A stretch of 9,871 nt of DNA from assembly GCA_036387915.1 (NCBI GenBank), contig DASVSV010000481.1:1-9871 (forward strand). The letters run 5' to 3'. Shown piece by piece: positions 5,666 through 9,871 of the stretch (within the stretch, counting starts at the first letter, position 1; every line of letters starts with the position of its first letter). This stretch comes from QHVT01 sp036387915. Its GTDB lineage: Bacteria; Acidobacteriota; Thermoanaerobaculia; Gp7-AA8. The translations under genes and the position numbers were made by a program. The notes below the pieces were generated by a model that was not told the origin of the DNA, did not search any database, and saw nothing but the letters and a program-made list of their open reading frames with translations.

Positions 5666-8442
5666 CAGAATCCGTAGCGGACGCCGAATTGATACCGGCG
5701 CTGCGAGCCGCCGACGATCGACGTCGGCTGGCCGAGGTTCGGGTTGCCTTCCGGCCCGAGGAAGTCCTGGAAATTCTGGTAGCGCTCTTCGTTGAAGATG
5801 TTGAAGGCCTCGAAGATCACGCCGATGCGGTGCTGGCCGATGTCGAAGCCTTTGTCGGCGCGGAGGTCGAGGGTCGTCCAGCTCGGGCCTTCGCCCGTGC
5901 GCGGCGTGTACATGTTGAAGCCGAAGCCGCGGGACCAGTCGTGGATGCGGAAGCGATCGCCGGAGCTGTACTGCAGCAGGCCCGAGAGGCGCACGCCCCA
6001 TGGAACGCCCACGATGGCATTGGCGACCACGCGGTGGTCCTGCGTGCCGGGCGTGCCGTAGCGCGGCCAGTCGGCGATGGTGGGCTTGTCGAGGCTGAAC
6101 AGGTCGCCGCCGATCTGCTCGGCCTCCGCGAAGGTGTACGCGACGTTGAAGCCGTAGCGCGACTGGTCGGTGTACGGACGGTCGAGCTGGAAGTAGACCG
6201 CGTCGTACCAGGTGCGGATGTCGTCCGAGGAGATCAGCACGTTGCTGTAGGCCGGGTCGATGACCGGGCAGCACGCGCCCTTGCCCCAGAGATAGCTGAA
6301 GCCGTTGTAGCTGCGCACGCTGGCGTAGCTGAGCGAGGCCACCATCGGGCCGAAGGCCTGGCGCGCGCCGAGGTTCCACTGATTCGAGTACGGCACCTTG
6401 GTGTCGTTCTCGACCAGGAAGATCTCCGGCTTGCCGGTGATGCCGGTGGCCTGCAACTGGCGCAGACCTTCGCGGCTCAGATACTTGGGATCCCATTTTG
6501 CGGCCGGCTGTCCGTTGAACGGCGAGCCGTCCGGCGTGAAGAAGAACTCGCCGACGACGTGCTGCAGGCGGAACTGCTCGTCCAGCGTGTTGTTGAAGAG
6601 GTTGCGGTCGTAGTAGCGGCCCGCGCCGCCGAAGACGACCGTCCGGCCGGTGGCGAAGACGTCGTACGAGAAGCCGAGGCGCGGCTGGAACATGTCCGTC
6701 TTGGCCTCGCGGTCGTTGCCGTCCGTGAAGTAGTTGGACGGGAAGTCGTCCGCGAGACGCGCGCGCACTTCGGGCGGAGTGACGTACTCCGTGTCGATCA
6801 TGTTGGTCTCGTAGTCCCAACGCAGACCGAGGTTGAACGTGAGCTTGTCGTTGAACTGCCAGTCGTCCTGGCCGTAGATGCCGTACTGCTGGTTGTCGGC
6901 CGAGAGATCGGGATCGCCGAAGCCGAGGCGGGCCTTGTACGGAATGGTGGAGCTGAGGTCGGAGCGGAAGAAAAAGCGCGGGTTCTCCTCGAAGTACTTG
7001 GTCACGTTGTACTGGAGGAACTCCGCGTTGCCGCCGACCTTGAACGTGTGATTGCCGCGCCACTCGTAGCTGGAGAGCGTGACGTCGTCGCGGATCGAGA
7101 AGCGCTCCTGGCCGATGTCCTGCTCCGTGTCGCGGCCGCCGATGCGCAGCAGCCCCTCGTAGACGAGACCGATCGAGTCGTCGTCGAGCGGCGTCGGATT
7201 CCAGGTGTAGGTCTGGTAGCTGACCGACGCTTCGTTCAGCCAGTTCATGGACGTGTACTGGTGGCGGAGGTTGGCGCCGTAGGCGTCGTTCTTCGCGTTC
7301 TCGGCCGAGTCGTAGCTGGTCTCGCCGCCGAAGCCGCGGACGTCGGTCTCTTTGCGGAAGTTGACGCTGCCGTCGAGGATCTGCGCCGGGCCGGGCTGGA
7401 ACGTGACCTTGCCGAAGGCGAGGTCGGAGCGGAACGGCTGCACGAACGTGCCGGTGTACGCGGAGAGCTGCTGGCGCAGCGTGGGGTTGTTCTGGAAGCC
7501 GCCGCCGAGGGCCACGGTCTCTTCGCGGTCCTGGTCGTTCGCTTCATAGGAGAAGAAGAAGTGCATCCGGTCGCGGACGATCGGTCCGCCGAAGGAGAGG
7601 CCGTACTGATTGCGCGAGAACTCCGGATTGGCGCCGTTGATCGGGTTCTCGTCGACCAGGCTCTTGTCCTGGAAGAAGAAGAACGCGTCGCCGGTGAACT
7701 GGTTCGTGCCCGACTTCGTGACGGCGGTGATGATGGCGCTGGATGCCTTCTGATACTCGGCGCTGTAGTTCTGCGTGATGACGCGGAACTCCTGCACGGC
7801 GTTCTGCGGGAACGGGTTGCCGCGGCTGGCGTCCTGGCCGATGACGCCGCCCTGGATGACGTCGTTCTTGAAGCTGACGCCGTCGATGAAGACGTTCACC
7901 GCCGAGGAGCCCTGCGCGCCGGCGCGCACTTCCTTGCGCTGCTCGTCGGTGCCCATGACCACGCCCGGCGCGAGCGCGGCGAAGTTGAGGAAGTTGCGGT
8001 CGTTCTGCGGCAGGCTCTCGATCTGCCGCGAGGTGACGTTGGTGGCGATCTCGGAGGTCTCGGTCTCGACCGCCGTCGCGCCGAGGACGGTGATCTCTTC
8101 CATCATCACCATGTCGGGCGTCAGGCGGAAGTTGAGGTTCAGCGACTGCCCGACCAGCACGCGCACTTCGCGCGAGCTGCCCTTGTACGACGGCGCGGTG
8201 ACGTCGATGCGGTAGTTGGCCGGCGGCAGGCCGGCCAGCGTGAACGAGCCGTCCGCGCCCGCGGTGGCCGAGTGCGTGAACCCGGTGGCGGTGTTGGTGG
8301 CCGTGATGGAGGCGCCGGGGAAGACGTTACCGCTCTCGTCGTTCACCGTGCCGGTAATGGTGGCGTTCGAGCTCTGCGCGACGGCGGTCGCCGCGAAAGC
8401 CACGAATAGCAGCAGGATCGAAAAAACTGCGAATTTGCGCAT
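5665..8442 (-). CDS. TonB-dependent receptor with N-terminal carboxypeptidase-regulatory-like domain (Oar-like)
   Basis: This is a 925-residue outer-membrane receptor. The signal peptide is residues 1-22 (cleavage after AVA likely). A carboxypeptidase-regulatory-like beta-sandwich spans about 27-108 (ATITGTVNDESGNVFPGASI, GSFTLAGLPPANYRIDV). EEITVLG at 115-121 is a TonB-box-like stretch. The plug covers about 122-245 (SRQIESLPQNDRNFLNFAAL, VNVFIDGVSF, NAVQEFRVITQNYSAEY, ITAVTKSGTNQFTGDAFFF), followed by a beta-barrel ending in the aromatic RRYQFGVRYGF. The architecture matches the Oar-like receptors abundant in Acidobacteriota, with no SusD partner in the window. It should bring a ligand, here presumably an oligosaccharide, across the outer membrane using TonB energy. 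Start ATG 8442 has AGGAG seven bases upstream, and the gap after lacI is 10 bp. Cys724-Cys725 in a predicted barrel loop are unusual. The ligand is inferred from neighbours only. Confidence 0.95.
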   Translation of the reverse strand: MRKFAVFSILLLFVAFAATAVAQSSNATITGTVNDESGNVFPGASITATNTATGFTHSATAGADGSFTLAGLPPANYRIDVTAPSYKGSSREVRVLVGQSLNLNFRLTPDMVMMEEITVLGATAVETETSEIATNVTSRQIESLPQNDRNFLNFAALAPGVVMGTDEQRKEVRAGAQGSSAVNVFIDGVSFKNDVIQGGVIGQDASRGNPFPQNAVQEFRVITQNYSAEYQKASSAIITAVTKSGTNQFTGDAFFFFQDKSLVDENPINGANPEFSRNQYGLSFGGPIVRDRMHFFFSYEANDQDREETVALGGGFQNNPTLRQQLSAYTGTFVQPFRSDLAFGKVTFQPGPAQILDGSVNFRKETDVRGFGGETSYDSAENAKNDAYGANLRHQYTSMNWLNEASVSYQTYTWNPTPLDDDSIGLVYEGLLRIGGRDTEQDIGQERFSIRDDVTLSSYEWRGNHTFKVGGNAEFLQYNVTKYFEENPRFFFRSDLSSTIPYKARLGFGDPDLSADNQQYGIYGQDDWQFNDKLTFNLGLRWDYETNMIDTEYVTPPEVRARLADDFPSNYFTDGNDREAKTDMFQPRLGFSYDVFATGRTVVFGGAGRYYDRNLFNNTLDEQFRLQHVVGEFFFTPDGSPFNGQPAAKWDPKYLSREGLRQLQATGITGKPEIFLVENDTKVPYSNQWNLGARQAFGPMVASLSYASVRSYNGFSYLWGKGACCPVIDPAYSNVLISSDDIRTWYDAVYFQLDRPYTDQSRYGFNVAYTFAEAEQIGGDLFSLDKPTIADWPRYGTPGTQDHRVVANAIVGVPWGVRLSGLLQYSSGDRFRIHDWSRGFGFNMYTPRTGEGPSWTTLDLRADKGFDIGQHRIGVIFEAFNIFNEERYQNFQDFLGPEGNPNLGQPTSIVGGSQRRYQFGVRYGF

Positions 8443-8449
8443 CGCGGAT

Positions 8450-8454
8450 CTCCT
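8450..8454 (-). promoter_or_regulatory. Ribosome binding site for the TonB receptor
   Basis: AGGAG on the minus strand, seven bases before ATG 8442, overlaps the TAG stop of the LacI gene (8453-8455). It is the strongest Shine-Dalgarno in the operon and suggests high, possibly coupled, translation of the receptor. Confidence 0.75.
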
Positions 8455-9493
8455 ATTTCCCCTTCTGATTCTTGTTGCCCGTGCGCTCCGCGCCGCAGGA
8501 GCGGCGCACGACGAGCGATGTTTCCAAGCGTGCGGGTGACTGCGTGTTGCCGTCGTGACTGAGCAGGAGCTGCAGGCCGCGGCGGCCCAGCTCCGCGATC
8601 GGCACCTTGACCGTGGTCAGCGGCGGATCGAGGAAGCGCGCGATCGGGATGTCGTCGAAGCCGACCAGCGCCATCTGCTCCGGCACGCGCACGCGCGCGT
8701 CGCGGAACCCGCTCAGCGCGCCGATGGCCATCGAGTCGTTGGCCGCAAACACCGCCGTCGGCCGCGGCTCGAGCTTCACGATCCGCTTGGCCGCCTCGTA
8801 CCCCGAGTCCTCGGTGAAGTCGCCGGCGATCTCGATCGCCTCGATGCCGTGCGCCTTCGCACCGGCCCGGAAGCCGCGGCGGCGCTGCTCGGCGTCGGCG
8901 TTGCGCGCCGGGCCGGTGATGAAGGCGATCTGTTTGTGTCCGAGCTTTGCGAGGTGGCGGACCATGTCGCGCGCGCCGCCGGAGTTGTCGATGGTGATCG
9001 ATGGCCGCCCATCGACTTTCGCGTTCAGCAGCACGGCCGGGACGCCGAGCGGCAGCTCGCCACACAACGCGCGGGGATCGAGATCGGGCGACATGATGAT
9101 CAAGCCGTCGACCAGGCCGCGCACCGCCTGCACCACCGCGCGCATCTCGTCGCGGTCGGCGTGCGAGCCGGAGAGCAGCAGGTGATACCCGCTCTCACGC
9201 GCCGCGAGGTCGATGCCGCGAATGACCTCCGAGAAGAACTCGCCATGCAGGTCGGGCAGGACCACGCCGATGGTGCGCGTGGAGCGCGTGGAGAGCGACC
9301 GCGCGCCGGCATGCGGCACGTACTGCATCTCGCCGGCGACGTCCATCACCCGGCGCAGCGTCTCCTGGCGGATGGGACCCTTCTGGTTGAAGACGCGGGA
9401 GACGGTGGCCACGGAAACGCCGGCGCGTGCCGCCACGTCACGGATGGTGACATGGAGCGGAAGGTCGGCGGAGCGGGCTGGTATGCGCGGCAT
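8453..9493 (-). CDS. LacI-family transcriptional regulator
   Basis: This is a 346-residue repressor. A helix-turn-helix spans residues 15-34 (VTIRDVAARAGVSVATVSRV) and the hinge region lies near 58-75. A periplasmic-binding-protein-like sensor domain runs from RTIGVVLPDL (about 73) to the end, with AANDSMAIGAL and LVGFDDIPIARFLDPPLTTV typical of the family. It lies directly upstream of the receptor and transport genes, so it probably binds a sugar or oligosaccharide released by this pathway. The start ATG 9493 is the only one that preserves the HTH, but its AGAGGA sits directly against the start codon, closer than usual. A perfect LacI-type operator overlaps its own promoter, which indicates autoregulation and, because no other promoter is seen before position 1, control of the whole operon. 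The effector cannot be read from the sequence. Confidence 0.95.
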   Translation of the reverse strand: MPRIPARSADLPLHVTIRDVAARAGVSVATVSRVFNQKGPIRQETLRRVMDVAGEMQYVPHAGARSLSTRSTRTIGVVLPDLHGEFFSEVIRGIDLAARESGYHLLLSGSHADRDEMRAVVQAVRGLVDGLIIMSPDLDPRALCGELPLGVPAVLLNAKVDGRPSITIDNSGGARDMVRHLAKLGHKQIAFITGPARNADAEQRRRGFRAGAKAHGIEAIEIAGDFTEDSGYEAAKRIVKLEPRPTAVFAANDSMAIGALSGFRDARVRVPEQMALVGFDDIPIARFLDPPLTTVKVPIAELGRRGLQLLLSHDGNTQSPARLETSLVVRRSCGAERTGNKNQKGK

Positions 9494-9501
9494 TCCTCTG
9501 A

Positions 9502-9515
9502 TGTAACCGGTTACA
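9502..9515. promoter_or_regulatory. LacI-type operator, perfect 14-bp palindrome
   Basis: TGTAACCGGTTACA is a perfect inverted repeat with the central CG step typical of LacI/GalR operators. It lies 9 bases before the regulator's start codon and covers the predicted transcription start, an ideal position for repression. Confidence 0.85.
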
Positions 9516-9518
9516 GGA

Positions 9519-9548
9519 ACGCTACTGCCGATGCGGGATCGATGTCAA
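9519..9548 (-). promoter_or_regulatory. Sigma70-like promoter of the operon
   Basis: On the minus strand a perfect TTGACA (-35, 9543-9548) is followed after 18 bases by TAGCGT (-10 candidate, 9519-9524; only three of six consensus bases). This puts the transcript start near 9512, inside the operator. The -35 is strong and the -10 weak. Confidence 0.5.
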
Positions 9549-9565
9549 GGTGAGGCATACGGGAC

Positions 9566-9693
9566 GCGGCGTGCGACGGCGCACCGGGGGGGCGGGCTGA
9601 AGCCGCGCCCTACGTTTTCACCCGTCTCGTCGCGCCGGACAAGCGGCGTGGGCTGGCACCGCGCCGCGGGGGCGAGGAAACGCAGCGTGTGCC
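9566..9693. repeat. Interspersed repeat unit A
   Basis: This 128-bp unit is nearly identical to 9738-9865. It begins with a small hairpin GTGCG-ACGG-CGCAC (9571-9584), followed by a G-run, the core GGGCGGGCTGAAGCC and GCGCCCTACGTTT, then a shared GC-rich tail ending GCAGCGTGTGCC. Confidence 0.85.
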
Positions 9694-9700
9694 GGACGCA

Positions 9701-9721
9701 GGACGTGGCTTCAGCCCGTCC
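9701..9721. repeat. Inverted copy of the repeat core
   Basis: GGACGTGGCTTCAGCCCGTC plus one C is the reverse complement, with a few changes, of the GGGCGGGCTGAAGCC core in units A and B. It could pair with unit A's core to form a long stem. Confidence 0.65.
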
Positions 9722-9737
9722 AGAGCGTGCAGGATGC

Positions 9738-9865
9738 GCGGCGTGCGTCGGCGCACCAGGGGGGGCGGGCTGAAGCCACGCCCTACGTTTCCACCCGTCT
9801 CGTCGCGCCGGACAAGCGGCGCGGGCTGGCACCGCGCGGCGGGGGCGAGGAACGCAGCGTGTGCC
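9738..9865. repeat. Interspersed repeat unit B
   Basis: This is the second 128-bp unit, about 172 bp downstream of unit A. The starting hairpin is conserved (GTGCG-TCGG-CGCAC, 9743-9756) with the only change in its loop. The core GGGCGGGCTGAAGCC is followed by ACGCCCTACGTTT, and the same tail ends near the window edge. Confidence 0.85.
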
Positions 9866-9871
9866 AAACGT

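Larger units (their letters stand above)
9549..9871. other. Gene-free region filled with GC-rich repeats
   Basis: I see no gene here on either strand. The short open frames are repeat-derived and low in complexity (for example, they read NVGRGFSPPP). The stretch holds two direct repeat units, an inverted core and small hairpins, listed separately. No terminator for a gene entering from the right is evident. Confidence 0.7.

Noticed and set aside
4034..5677. 547-codon open frame on the plus strand opposite the glycosidase
   Set aside because: Antisense shadow with biased composition; the minus strand encodes a clear family protein over the same stretch.
4238..7063. Extension of the glycosidase frame far upstream
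   Set aside because: The extra N-terminal part is an Arg/Pro/Leu-rich shadow of the receptor gene; the lipoprotein signal at ATG 5665 and the TGATG overlap mark the real start.
5689..8409. 906-codon open frame on the plus strand opposite the TonB receptor
   Set aside because: It mirrors the receptor codons in high-GC DNA, has no recognisable domain, and is Arg/Val/Glu/Ala-rich as expected for an antisense shadow.
9545..9867. Small minus-strand frames in the right-hand repeats
   Set aside because: They arise from the repeat sequence itself (NVGRGFSPPP), have no ribosome binding site and no family similarity.

Overview
This is a high-GC window from what is probably an Acidobacteriota-like, Gram-negative chemoheterotroph. 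That call rests on an Oar-type TonB-dependent receptor with an N-terminal carboxypeptidase-regulatory-like domain, lipoprotein and periplasmic glycan enzymes, and abundant GC-rich interspersed repeats. It is inference, since there is no rRNA or other taxonomic marker. Almost everything is read from the minus strand.

Layout from right to left, in the direction of transcription. Positions 9494-9871 hold no gene. This part contains two 128-bp direct repeats with an inverted core between them, then a sigma70-like promoter whose start region is covered by a perfect 14-bp LacI-type operator (9502-9515). Then follow a LacI-family regulator (8453-9493), a TonB-dependent receptor (5665-8442), a glucoamylase-like (GH144-like) lipoprotein (4238-5665), a family 1 ABC sugar-binding protein (2880-4253), MalF-like and MalG-like permeases (2008-2883 and 1202-2011), and the first 401 codons of a large extracytoplasmic protein of the kind usually labelled discoidin or F5/8-type domain protein (1-1205), cut by the window edge.

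Every gene junction is either a stop/start overlap or, in one case, a 10-bp gap, so the seven genes look like one translationally coupled operon. The gene content suggests an outer-membrane-to-cytoplasm glycan uptake route. The receptor would bring an oligosaccharide across the outer membrane, the lipoprotein glycosidase would shorten it (possibly a beta-1,2-glucan), and the binding protein plus two permeases would import it. LacI would sense a product and relieve repression of its own operon. No ABC ATPase is present, so one must be borrowed from elsewhere.

The most unusual part is 4064-4236. A purine/pyrimidine repeat with two identical 34-bp cores exactly 78 bp (26 codons) apart lies inside the reading frame of the binding protein and appears to encode its whole N-terminus, including its hydrophobic export segment. 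Other repeat-like sequences occur in the linker of the glycosidase and at the left edge of the window, inside the last visible codons of the truncated gene.
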